A stretch of 10,406 bases of DNA from Desulfurococcales archaeon ex4484_217_1 (GTDB lineage Archaea; Thermoproteota; Thermoprotei_A; EX4484-217-1): the NCBI GenBank assembly GCA_002254745.1, contig NJED01000054.1:1-10406 (forward strand), written 5' to 3'. The notes under the pieces are model-generated. The model saw nothing but the letters and a program-made list of their open reading frames with translations. It ran no database searches and had not been told where the DNA came from. Position 1 is the first letter of the stretch; every line of letters begins with the position of its first letter. Both the position numbers and the translations under genes were made by a program. Shown here piece by piece: positions 1-6,572 of this stretch.

Positions 1-713
1 TCCATGAAGTCCTAGGCCTTTAGGATCTTGGAGAAAAGCATGATTAGCGCGATGAACTGAAGTAGTGAAGCACATATAACAGAGTTTTGTGAACCCAAAA
101 TATCTGTTAAAGGACCAGCAATAAACACTAAAGTGCCTGAAAAGCTAATGACAGTGTACATTGACCCTAAAGCTGACGCTTTCAAATGGTTAGGAGCAAG
201 CCTAGAAACGGTTGATACTAGCGATATGTCATAGAACGGATAAACAGGTATAAGCCATAAAATAGCTGTCATAAAACCCCTACTCAAAGCAAGAGCTGTA
301 ACTAATACTGAGTAAGAGATTAAAGCTATTCTGTAAAGTTTCAGGCTTCCAATTTGGTCGCTTAGCTTTCCAACATAAGGTCTTACTATAGCTGCTATTA
401 ACGATGTTAAACCTCCGTAGAATATGCCGTAAAGTACTTCGTTTCTACCGAGTTCAACATAGAGTTTTATAGAGAGTACGTTGAAGGCCCATGAAACTCC
501 AAAGTAACTTACACCTGCAGCTAAGAGAAAAGGAAGCATAGTTCTAGGTAGGTTCCTTATTCCCTTGAAATCGCTAACACCGTCCCCGCGTGCAACATCA
601 TATTTTCTAGGAAATGCTAAGAAAAAAACGATATACGATAATGCTAAGAAAAGGCCTGCAGTTAACGTTACCAAACTAACATTGCCAAACCCGTATATGA
701 AGCCGTAGCAGAG

Positions 714-735
714 TTTATATGATTGTATATGTTTT
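714..735 (+). repeat. Left terminal inverted repeat of the 200-bp element
   Basis: 22 bp, matching the reverse complement of 892-913 with one mismatch (A at 722). The outer end is TTTATATG and the inner end is TATGTTTT. Confidence 0.75.
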
Positions 736-795
736 TATGTGTTCTCCATGATGCGTTATGCTTATATTTCTGCTGGAAAGATGTTGTATGTAGAT

Positions 796-870
796 GTGCC
801 GTCGCCCCGGGGTCGGCGGTGAAAGCCCCCGCAATGACCGATGAAGCCAGAGCGACAGTGCGACAGTAGG
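796..870. other. GC-rich, potentially structured core of the insertion
   Basis: By my count 51 of 75 bases are G or C, in surroundings that are strongly AT-rich. On the plus strand 799-804 can pair with 814-819 (CCGTCG with CGGCGG, one G-U), extended by CC/GG around a short loop with one bulged T at 813. An exact 8-bp tandem repeat, GCGACAGT, lies at 852-859 and 860-867, and CCGATGA occurs at 838-844 and 884-890. GC-rich islands in AT-rich hyperthermophile genomes often mark structured RNAs, but I find no tRNA, C/D box (no CTGA), SRP or RNase P signature. The strand of any transcript is unknown. Confidence 0.3.
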
Positions 871-891
871 GGAAAAGGATGAGCCGATGAC

Positions 892-913
892 AAAACATAT
901 ACAAGCATATAAA
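892..913 (-). repeat. Right terminal inverted repeat of the 200-bp element
   Basis: 22 bp, inverted partner of 714-735 with one mismatch (plus-strand G at 905). It is followed by GAG, also found just outside the left repeat. Confidence 0.75.
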
Positions 914-934
914 GAGGCGAACCCTACAAGAGCA

Positions 935-1010
935 AGAGAGGGAGCTGAAAATAAGCCTAGGAGAATAAACTTAGAGAGGGAGCTGAAAATAAGCCTAGGA
1001 GAATAAACTT
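935..1010. repeat. Perfect 38-bp tandem duplication
   Basis: Copies 935-972 and 973-1010 are identical and directly adjacent. On the minus strand each encodes part of MFS helix 3 (KFILLGLFSAP). Because 38 is not a multiple of three, the duplication puts the rest of the gene out of frame and creates a stop a few codons into the repeat. Removing one copy restores a reading through FSAPSLALVGFAS. Confidence 0.95.
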
Positions 1011-1272
1011 TTTCCTTCCAAACCTATCAGCTAACATACCTCAAAAAGCAGACGACAAGGCAGGAGCATATTCTGCAGCACTTAAGAGCAGAACGTCAGT
1101 ATATGTTCCTCCTAGAAATTCCTTAATGTAAATTCTCGATATTGCATAGTACAGTCCCCAACCAAGTGATTCGAGAAAATGTCCTACACTATAAAACCTA
1201 ATCCAGTGTCTTTGAAGATACATAGCACCATACCTTAAGCTACTTGAGTATTAATAAACAATTAGATAAAAC

Positions 1273-1280
1273 TATATAAA
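1273..1280 (-). promoter_or_regulatory. TATA box of the MFS pseudogene
   Basis: The minus strand reads TTTATATA. Its centre lies about 53 nt before ATG 1223, which predicts a start near 1250 and a leader of about 27 nt. That leader has room for the AAGGT located about 8 nt before the ATG. The promoter appears to outlive the gene. Confidence 0.5.
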
Positions 1281-1297
1281 CTATTACGCTATTACCT

Positions 1298-3409
1298 TTA
1301 AATACCCCTGAATATGTAGGCTAACTTCTTTACAAAATCGTCTATGCCTCGTACAACGTACACTTTTGCGCCAAGAGTTTTCAAGCTATTAGCAAACATC
1401 TCGTCATGTATTGGTGGCGTTAAAACTATGAACTCAACACTCCCCCTAATAGCTTTCCTTGCTTCACTTAGTGGATCATAACCTTTAACTGTCTGCTTAA
1501 GGTCGGAAATCATAACAACTATCTTTCTACCTCTTCTCCTAGAAACCTCGGAAAGAGCTAGTGCAATATTAGTCCATCCCTCAAATTTAAGGTTAAAGAG
1601 AAATTCTACTAAAGAGACAGGATTTCTTAAAGTGCTTCTCGGTACGTGGATAACATTCTCTCTGAAAACTATGAGATCGCTTATGCTTTTCGCGAAGGTA
1701 GAAGCTATTAAAATGGCATGTTCAGCAAATTCTCTCATACTACCGCTAACGTCGACTAGCAGTACGACTTTGATGTCTTTTTTCCTAGTGTGATAAACTA
1801 CGGGTTGTTCCTCAAACCTTAAAACATTGTATATACTGTCTCTAATGATGATGCTCGTTGTTTTCCTTTTGGTCTTTTTACGTTTCGACAGTAAAGCATA
1901 TGATCTATACCTTGTTTTTAACCTTTGAACAATAATGGAAGCTAAGTGTAGCAAATTTCTTTTAGTTCTAGTATCTATAGTTGTTTCGTAAATTTCTTTA
2001 AGCAAACGTAATGTGTAGAAGCTTGCTCCATAAATTTTTACAATAAGAGGTAAGGCACTAGTTTCTTTGGCAGAAGCTGAAGCTAATAATGTATTTAGGA
2101 GATCAATTTTGTTTAGTAGAGTTTTCTCTAACTTCGATTTACTTACCTGTTTCGAAGTTAATGAGTATTGTCTCATTAGTTCATCATATTCTTCAAGAAC
2201 ACTATTAGCCATATCGTAGTACCCTACGTTGTCCTCTAAAAACGCTCTTCTATAGTATTCAAATGCTTTTGCTAGTTTAGCAGCAGCTTTAATAAGTAAT
2301 TGCTCGTTAGGATTCAAGCTTACATATTTTGCCTTTTCAAGGACGCTCAAGGCTCTAGGATTAATATTAGAAATTATTCTAAGAATCTCGTCTTTACTTA
2401 GCTTGAACCTAAATAGTTTACTAACAATGTATCTTTGAGATTCAAGTTTAATTAAGGGTAAAGAGTTTATGACCACGTCTCTGTCTTTATGGTCCTTGAT
2501 TAAGGAGTCAACAGCTCTGGGATTATAGTTAAGTACTGAAGACAGTATACGCGAGCTTAGGAATCCGTGTTCTTTCAATAGGCTTACAAGCTTATTCTCA
2601 TCGAGTTTCCTAACTTCCATAGGTGTTTCTGAGATCCTATGGGCAAGTGTCTGGGTTAAATATTTAGATATGTATCTTTTGTTTTTCTCGGAAGCATAAT
2701 ATGAAAGTTCAAGAAGCTTAGCCGTAGGCAAAAGTTCTAAATTTAGCTTGCTTTGAATAATGTCTTCGATAGAATCCAGGTAAAACTCTTTTTCATCCTT
2801 TAATGCTCTAAGAGAGCATTTTTGTATATTCTTAAGCATGACGTAGTTTGCTATTTTATTTAAATCTTTGAAATTATATTCTATGCATTTTAAAGCTATA
2901 GACCTAACTTTATCCCTACTTAGTACTTCATATATTCCTCTTCTACTATCCTTCCTTATGATACCTAATTTCCGAAGCGTACAGAATGCTTGTTTTCTAT
3001 TGGGGTTTCTAATTAGGTATTTCATTTTGGATATAGGGATTTTGTCTCCATAGTGGATTTTGAGTTCTCTAAGATGTGATTCAATGTCTTTCATTATCTT
3101 GTATTTTAAAGCACTTTTTCTTAAAATAAAGTTGTTAAAAGTTTCTTCGAATATTTTCTCGAAATGCGCCCTCTTAGCTAGAACAGATTTTAGTACTTCC
3201 TTAAATTCTATTACTGGAAGAGTATATGTTCCATTTTCTCTAATATAGCCTCTTAAAGAGCAGTAATTTCTCAACACTCTAATAGCACTTTCTATTTCGC
3301 TAATGCTTAGAGGAATTCCTTTACCTCTTAATTCATTACATAAACTAGTAAGAAAATTCAATAATTCTTCTTCAATGATCACCAATTCATTTCTAGACGT
3401 TGCTTTCAT
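1298..3409 (-). CDS. Large VWA-domain protein, CoxE/ViaA-like, partner of the upstream AAA+ ATPase
   Basis: This 703-residue cytoplasmic protein has a C-terminal von Willebrand factor A domain. The MIDAS metal site is complete: DVSGS at 553-557, Thr613 in EGWTN and Asp636 in MISDL. Residues about 15-110 resemble the N-terminus of CoxE-type proteins: NELRGKGIPLSISEIESAIR, then a KRAHFEKIFEETFNNF segment. Residues about 123-165 (KMKYLIRNPNRKQAFCTLRK through RGIYEVL) look like a winged helix. The rest, to about 540, is Lys/Glu-rich and predicted helical. CoxE proteins are usually near 400 residues, so the middle is expanded. It starts at ATG 3409, nine bases after the ATPase gene, with GAGGT at 3422-3426 inside that gene; the two are surely cotranscribed. 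By analogy with CoxD-CoxE and RavA-ViaA, the pair probably remodels or metallates some client complex. No client gene is visible in the window. The family placement is sound; the function is inferred. Confidence 0.9.
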   Translation of the reverse strand: MKATSRNELVIIEEELLNFLTSLCNELRGKGIPLSISEIESAIRVLRNYCSLRGYIRENGTYTLPVIEFKEVLKSVLAKRAHFEKIFEETFNNFILRKSALKYKIMKDIESHLRELKIHYGDKIPISKMKYLIRNPNRKQAFCTLRKLGIIRKDSRRGIYEVLSRDKVRSIALKCIEYNFKDLNKIANYVMLKNIQKCSLRALKDEKEFYLDSIEDIIQSKLNLELLPTAKLLELSYYASEKNKRYISKYLTQTLAHRISETPMEVRKLDENKLVSLLKEHGFLSSRILSSVLNYNPRAVDSLIKDHKDRDVVINSLPLIKLESQRYIVSKLFRFKLSKDEILRIISNINPRALSVLEKAKYVSLNPNEQLLIKAAAKLAKAFEYYRRAFLEDNVGYYDMANSVLEEYDELMRQYSLTSKQVSKSKLEKTLLNKIDLLNTLLASASAKETSALPLIVKIYGASFYTLRLLKEIYETTIDTRTKRNLLHLASIIVQRLKTRYRSYALLSKRKKTKRKTTSIIIRDSIYNVLRFEEQPVVYHTRKKDIKVVLLVDVSGSMREFAEHAILIASTFAKSISDLIVFRENVIHVPRSTLRNPVSLVEFLFNLKFEGWTNIALALSEVSRRRGRKIVVMISDLKQTVKGYDPLSEARKAIRGSVEFIVLTPPIHDEMFANSLKTLGAKVYVVRGIDDFVKKLAYIFRGI

Positions 3410-3418
3410 TAGTTAAAG

Positions 3419-4297
3419 TTACCTCTTAAAATACTTTTCAACAATACTGTATACTAGGTCTTCATCTTCACTTCTTTTGAGAAGCACAGAAAATGCTGCA
3501 TCATAGAAATCCTTTAAGTCAGCTTTCTTTTTTCCTCTCAATTTAGCTAAGCCAGTAGCCATTTGAGTCCATGCTACAGTATCTGCTGGCCCGGGTTTAT
3601 GTAGTGCTTTATTTCTTAGCTCATTAACTACGGCTAAGACCTTGGATATGCTGTCTTCAGTAATCATTTTAAAGTCTTCGCCAAGCCTAAGCTTAGCTAT
3701 TTCTTTCTCAACCTCTTCGGGAGGGTATGTGAATTTTATTCTAACAACTCTCCTTAGAAAAGCATCGCTTAATTCTCCTTGAGCAATGTCTTCAGGGTTA
3801 CTTGTAAAAATTACTTGAAATCCTTCACCTTTAGCTTTAAATACTCTTCTAAGACTACTTCTTCTAATTTCGTCTACTAAAACCCCTGCATCAAGTATTA
3901 AAGCTGCTAGTAGCGGTCTCGGTACAAAGCTTTCCTCGGTAAAGCCCATTTTCATAGCCATTAATGGGTGGAAGTCTCCGATAACTCTGTATTCATCGTA
4001 GTTTTCACTGCATGGAAGTATGAAAGCTTTCTTGCCTGCCCAGAGAGTTAAAATACCATATCCTACTTCAGTTTTTCCCGTTCCAGGAGGCCCCTCGAAT
4101 AGCACAGGTCTACCAGTGAGGAAGGCTGAGACGACAAGTGCAACTAGTTTTTCAGAAACAATAAGCTTAAATTTTTCACGTAGTTGTTCAACTATACCCT
4201 TAACTGATCTTACAGGTTTGAAAGGCTCAACTATGGTATAGTATGTTTCGTAAACCTTCTTCTCAATCACGTCTTCAACTTCGCGCTTATGCTGCAT
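3419..4297 (-). CDS. MoxR-type AAA+ ATPase, CoxD-like, with a short Walker B-sensor 1 segment
   Basis: This is a 292-residue soluble ATPase. Walker A is GPPGTGKT at 69-76, Walker B is GVLVDE ending at Glu143, sensor 1 is Asn167 in FTSNPED, the arginine finger is in DAFLRR at 179-183, and a helical lid runs from about 205. MoxR proteins work as oligomeric chaperone-like motors together with VWA proteins, and a VWA gene follows after nine bases. The stretch after DEI is odd. The family normally has DEINR, then about 30-35 residues up to FQVIFTSNP. Here only RRSSLRRVFKAKGEG (15 residues) lies between, so about 15-20 residues, including the conserved Asn, seem lost in frame. CTTCTAA occurs on the plus strand at 3846-3852 and 3861-3867, close to that point. 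Whether the protein still hydrolyses ATP is uncertain. ATG 4297 lies about 20 nt from a TATA box, so the mRNA is probably leaderless. Confidence 0.88.
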   Translation of the reverse strand: MQHKREVEDVIEKKVYETYYTIVEPFKPVRSVKGIVEQLREKFKLIVSEKLVALVVSAFLTGRPVLFEGPPGTGKTEVGYGILTLWAGKKAFILPCSENYDEYRVIGDFHPLMAMKMGFTEESFVPRPLLAALILDAGVLVDEIRRSSLRRVFKAKGEGFQVIFTSNPEDIAQGELSDAFLRRVVRIKFTYPPEEVEKEIAKLRLGEDFKMITEDSISKVLAVVNELRNKALHKPGPADTVAWTQMATGLAKLRGKKKADLKDFYDAAFSVLLKRSEDEDLVYSIVEKYFKR

Positions 4298-4313
4298 GAT
4301 TTACCACTAACAT

Positions 4314-4324
4314 TATTTATATTA
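4314..4324 (-). promoter_or_regulatory. TATA box of the AAA+/VWA operon
   Basis: The minus strand reads TAATATAAATA, preceded by purines (GAAAAGCA). Its centre is about 22 nt from ATG 4297, placing initiation at or next to the ATG, as in leaderless archaeal mRNAs. It lies in the 91-bp gap (4298-4388) after the small coiled-coil gene. Confidence 0.5.
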
Positions 4325-4388
4325 TGCTTTTCGAACATTCTACCGTGAAGATTTCCTACGCAAAACCTCTTATTTAAAGGTTAATGCT

Positions 4389-4550
4389 TTAACTCATTTT
4401 CTCTAAACGGCTCAAAGCTTCATCAAGTAAATCTATGACATCCTCTATGTCTTTAGCTAGTTCTTCACGTTCGTCCTCAGCTTCTCTTAGCAAATCAATA
4501 GCATATTCTATGTTTTCCATTGCCTCGCTAATTTTATCCTTAAAAACCAT
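4389..4550 (-). CDS. Small 53-residue coiled-coil protein, function unknown
   Basis: ATG 4550 to TAA 4391-4389 encodes 53 residues, strongly acidic and helical. There are no prolines and a regular heptad-like spacing of Ile/Leu (MENIEYAIDLLREAEDEREE, then ELAKDIEDVIDLLDEALSRL). This predicts a single long amphipathic helix or coiled coil that probably oligomerises. It has its own TATA box at 4575-4582, which sets the start at about the ATG. The codon use and third-base AT bias match the neighbours, supporting a real gene. It sits between the importer operon and the AAA+/VWA pair and could belong functionally to either or neither. I do not recognise a family. Confidence 0.7.
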   Translation of the reverse strand: MVFKDKISEAMENIEYAIDLLREAEDEREELAKDIEDVIDLLDEALSRLEKMS

Positions 4551-4574
4551 AAACTCTCAGCCTCGAAATATCTC

Positions 4575-4582
4575 TTTTATTA
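4575..4582 (-). promoter_or_regulatory. TATA box of the small coiled-coil gene
   Basis: The minus strand reads TAATAAAA. Its centre lies about 28 nt before ATG 4550, so transcription should begin at or beside the start codon (leaderless). It lies in the 62-bp gap after the importer ATPase F gene. Confidence 0.45.
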
Positions 4583-4612
4583 TTCAGTTTAGAAATTTAC
4601 AGTTTAAACACT

Positions 4613-5602
4613 TTATCCCTTGCCGAGCAGCGGGAAATGACATGCAACGTAGTGATTATTACCGTATGATATTAGTTTAGGTTCTTCTTGTGAACAAATA
4701 CTTTTAGCAAAGGGGCATCTTGGGTGAAGCCTACAACCTGAAGGAGGATTTATTGGATTAGCTATTTCACCTTTAAGTATTACTTTCTCTCTCTTTCTTC
4801 TAAATAATGAAGGGACTGAGGAGAGTAGTGCTTTCGTATAGGGGTGCATAGGATTATCTATCAGTTCCTCGGTAGATGCTACTTCAACTATTTTTCCAAG
4901 GTACATTACGGCAATCGTGTCTGAAATAAGTCTGGCAACTGCTAAATCATGGGTTATGAATAGTATTGACAAGTTGTATAGTGTTTTAAATTTCATGATG
5001 AGCTTAAGTATAGAAGTTCTTAAGGAAACATCTATCATAGACACAGGCTCATCAGCTACAATGAATTTAGGTTTTAAAATCATAGCCCTAGCTATAGCTA
5101 CTCTCTGTCTCTGACCCCCAGATAGCTGGTGTGGAAGTAGTTTGTAAAACATGTGTGCTGGCGTTAAACCCACGTTTTCAAGCATTTTTAAAGCCTCTTC
5201 CTTAGCCTCTTTCTTGTCAGCTATACCATGAACTATTAGCGGTTCGGCAATAGTGTCTCCAATGCGCATTCTAGGATTCAAAGAAGCATAGGGGTCTTGG
5301 AATATTATTTGCATTTTCCTACGTAAAGGCCTTAACTCTTTCTCCTTAGCGAAAGTTATGTCCTTATCTTCAAAAACTATTTTTCCTTCATCAGGTTTTT
5401 CTAAGCGTACAACAAGCCTACCTGTTGTCGTTTTTCCGCAGCCGGATTCTCCTACAAGTGAAAACACTTGACCATTAAATATTTTAAAAGATATTCCATC
5501 AACTGCTCTTATAAACTGCTTTTTTCTAGTAAGTAATCTTTCGATGAAGCTTTTCTGTACAGGAAAATACTTCTTCAGGGAGCTAACTTCCAGTTCTACC
5601 AT
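4613..5602 (-). CDS. Dpp/Opp-type ABC importer ATP-binding protein (DppF/OppF-like)
   Basis: Second ATPase of the peptide/oligosaccharide-type importer; it acts on the inner membrane face. It is 329 residues from ATG 5602. Walker A is GESGCGKT at 51-58, the Q-loop Gln is 102, the signature is LSGGQ at 160-164, Walker B ends in Asp184-Glu185, and the switch His is 218. The C-terminal oligopeptide/dipeptide-type domain has four Cys (290, 296, 303, 321: CRLHPRC, SIC, VAC), a pattern reported to bind an iron-sulfur cluster in related DppD-type proteins. All catalytic motifs are intact and the length is normal. A TTG at 5608 is in frame, but GGAG would lie only 4 nt from it and 10 nt from the ATG, so I prefer the ATG. 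It follows ATPase D after 13 bases and is last in the operon. Archaeal members of this family carry peptides or sugars; the substrate is not readable here. Confidence 0.93.
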   Translation of the reverse strand: MVELEVSSLKKYFPVQKSFIERLLTRKKQFIRAVDGISFKIFNGQVFSLVGESGCGKTTTGRLVVRLEKPDEGKIVFEDKDITFAKEKELRPLRRKMQIIFQDPYASLNPRMRIGDTIAEPLIVHGIADKKEAKEEALKMLENVGLTPAHMFYKLLPHQLSGGQRQRVAIARAMILKPKFIVADEPVSMIDVSLRTSILKLIMKFKTLYNLSILFITHDLAVARLISDTIAVMYLGKIVEVASTEELIDNPMHPYTKALLSSVPSLFRRKREKVILKGEIANPINPPSGCRLHPRCPFAKSICSQEEPKLISYGNNHYVACHFPLLGKG

Positions 5603-5615
5603 GTTCAAACATCTC

Positions 5616-6572
5616 CTATGTGTAAAGCCAGCATTTAACGTATCTCTCCTTACCTACATTTACTATTGGAGGTTCTTCTTTAGCACATTTTTCTATAGCA
5701 TATGGGCATCTAGGGTGAAATCTACATCCCGAAGGAGGGTTAGCTAAGTCAGGCGGATTTCCTTTAATTTCCTTTATCTCTTTTCTAACGAAAACATCAG
5801 GTATGCTTTGAATAAGTCCTTGAGTATATGGGTGTAGTGGTTTTGAAACTATTTCATCGGATGGCGCGTATTCGTATAAGTGTCCAGCATACATTACCGC
5901 TATTTTATCTGCTCTTTCAGCAGCTAGGGAAATATCATGGGTTATGAGTATTATTGAAGTTTTCAATTCCTCCTTTAAACTTACAAGTAAGTCCATTATT
6001 CTGTCTTGAACTATAACGTCTAAAGCCGTTGTAGGTTCATCAGCTATTATTAATTTAGGCTTTAAAGCAGTAGCTAAAGCAATCATAACCCTTTGTCTCT
6101 GCCCGCCGGATAACTGGTGAGGATAACTGTTAAGCCTGTCAGGAGGTAAACCCACTTCCATAAGTGCTTCAGCAGCCATCTTATATGCTTCCTTCTTACT
6201 CACATTTAGATGTTCAAGTATTGTTTCAATAAGCTGATCTCCAACTTTCTGCAATGGATCAAGACTAGTTAATGGGTCTTGAAACACCATTCCTACTTCC
6301 TTTCCTCTAACCTTCCTTATTTCCGCCTCTGATAATTCAAGAAGATTTTTCCCGTCTAAAACTATTTTTCCACCAACTATTCTTCCCTGAGGAGGTAGTA
6401 GTCGAACAATAGCGTATCCGAGTGTTGATTTTCCACTGCCGCTTTCACCTACTAGGCCAACCATTTCCCTACTACTTACAGTTAAGGAAACATTGTCTAC
6501 TGCTCTAACAACACCTCTGTTAGTATAGTAGTATACTTTAAGGTTCCCTATGGACAGTAGTGTTTTACTCAT
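5616..6572 (-). CDS. Dpp/Opp-type ABC importer ATP-binding protein (DppD/OppD-like)
   Basis: First ATPase of the importer, 318 residues, intact. Walker A is GESGSGKS at 42-49, the Q-loop Gln is 98 (MVFQDP), the signature is LSGGQ at 154-158, Walker B ends in Asp178-Glu179, and the switch His is 212. The C-terminal domain again shows four Cys (283, 289, 296, 314), matching the pattern in the partner ATPase. Family ATPases of this kind pair as a D/F heterodimer under the B/C permeases. Its ATG overlaps the TGA of permease C by 4 bp (ATGA), so the two are translationally coupled. The two ATPases differ enough to be ancient paralogues rather than a recent duplication. Confidence 0.94.
   Translation of the reverse strand: MSKTLLSIGNLKVYYYTNRGVVRAVDNVSLTVSSREMVGLVGESGSGKSTLGYAIVRLLPPQGRIVGGKIVLDGKNLLELSEAEIRKVRGKEVGMVFQDPLTSLDPLQKVGDQLIETILEHLNVSKKEAYKMAAEALMEVGLPPDRLNSYPHQLSGGQRQRVMIALATALKPKLIIADEPTTALDVIVQDRIMDLLVSLKEELKTSIILITHDISLAAERADKIAVMYAGHLYEYAPSDEIVSKPLHPYTQGLIQSIPDVFVRKEIKEIKGNPPDLANPPSGCRFHPRCPYAIEKCAKEEPPIVNVGKERYVKCWLYT

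Larger units (their letters stand above)
714..913. mobile_element. MITE-like 200-bp element with 22-bp terminal inverted repeats
   Basis: Positions 714-735 and 892-913 are inverted copies of each other, 22 bp with one mismatch. Both are very AT-rich (core TTGTATATGTTTT). They bracket 156 bp that has no open reading frame resembling any family. GAG directly abuts both outer ends (711-713 and 914-916), consistent with a 3-bp target-site duplication, although three bases can match by chance. The element sits inside the MFS pseudogene and has no transposase, which fits a non-autonomous miniature inverted-repeat element moved in trans. Its centre is sharply GC-rich. I do not recognise it as a named element. 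An alternative is a structured-RNA gene that happens to have complementary ends. Confidence 0.6.
12..1223 (-). pseudogene. MFS transporter pseudogene, interrupted by a stop, a tandem duplication and a 200-bp insertion
   Basis: This was a major facilitator superfamily membrane transporter; the substrate cannot be read. The N-terminal piece starts at ATG 1223 and gives helices 1-2 (YYAISRIYIKEF, then VLLLSAAEYAPALSSAF). It stops at TGA 1043-1041. Reading on in the same frame gives GMLADRFGRKKFILLG, the classic MFS loop 2-3 motif, so the stop replaces the Trp expected in FWGMLADRFGRKK. A 38-bp duplication (935-1010) then shifts the frame, and an insertion (714-913) follows. The C-terminal piece, readable from about 730 (GFIYGFGNVSLVTLTAG) to TAG at 14-12, covers helices 6-12. 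About 60-70 residues, roughly helices 4-5, are missing compared with the usual 390-400. A TTG at 674 could start the 220-residue C-half, but I see no promoter for it and regard the gene as dead. The pseudogene status is very clear; the order in which the lesions arose is not. Confidence 0.88.

Noticed and set aside
796..870. tRNA, RNase P or SRP RNA in the GC-rich island
   Set aside because: There is no T-arm GGTTCGAATCC-type motif, no RNase P conserved blocks and no SRP tetraloop domain, and the island is too short for the latter two.
838..890. Possible C/D box guide RNA (two CCGATGA words)
   Set aside because: There is no CTGA D box on either strand at a suitable distance, and the words do not match the RUGAUGA box well.
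668..904. 78-codon minus-strand reading frame across the insertion
   Set aside because: It is a chance frame through the inserted element and pseudogene. The residues have no family-like pattern, and it ends in the MFS remnant in the wrong frame.
935..1010. Possible start of a CRISPR array
   Set aside because: The two 38-bp copies are directly adjacent with no spacer, and the sequence encodes MFS helix 3.
1041..1043. TGA as selenocysteine or recoded Trp
   Set aside because: The gene is also broken by a duplication and an insertion, and no SECIS-like structure is evident. Simple nonsense is the economical reading.
4020..4241. Plus-strand frame opposite the AAA+ Walker A region
   Set aside because: It is a shadow of the well-supported minus-strand ATPase, with no family features of its own.
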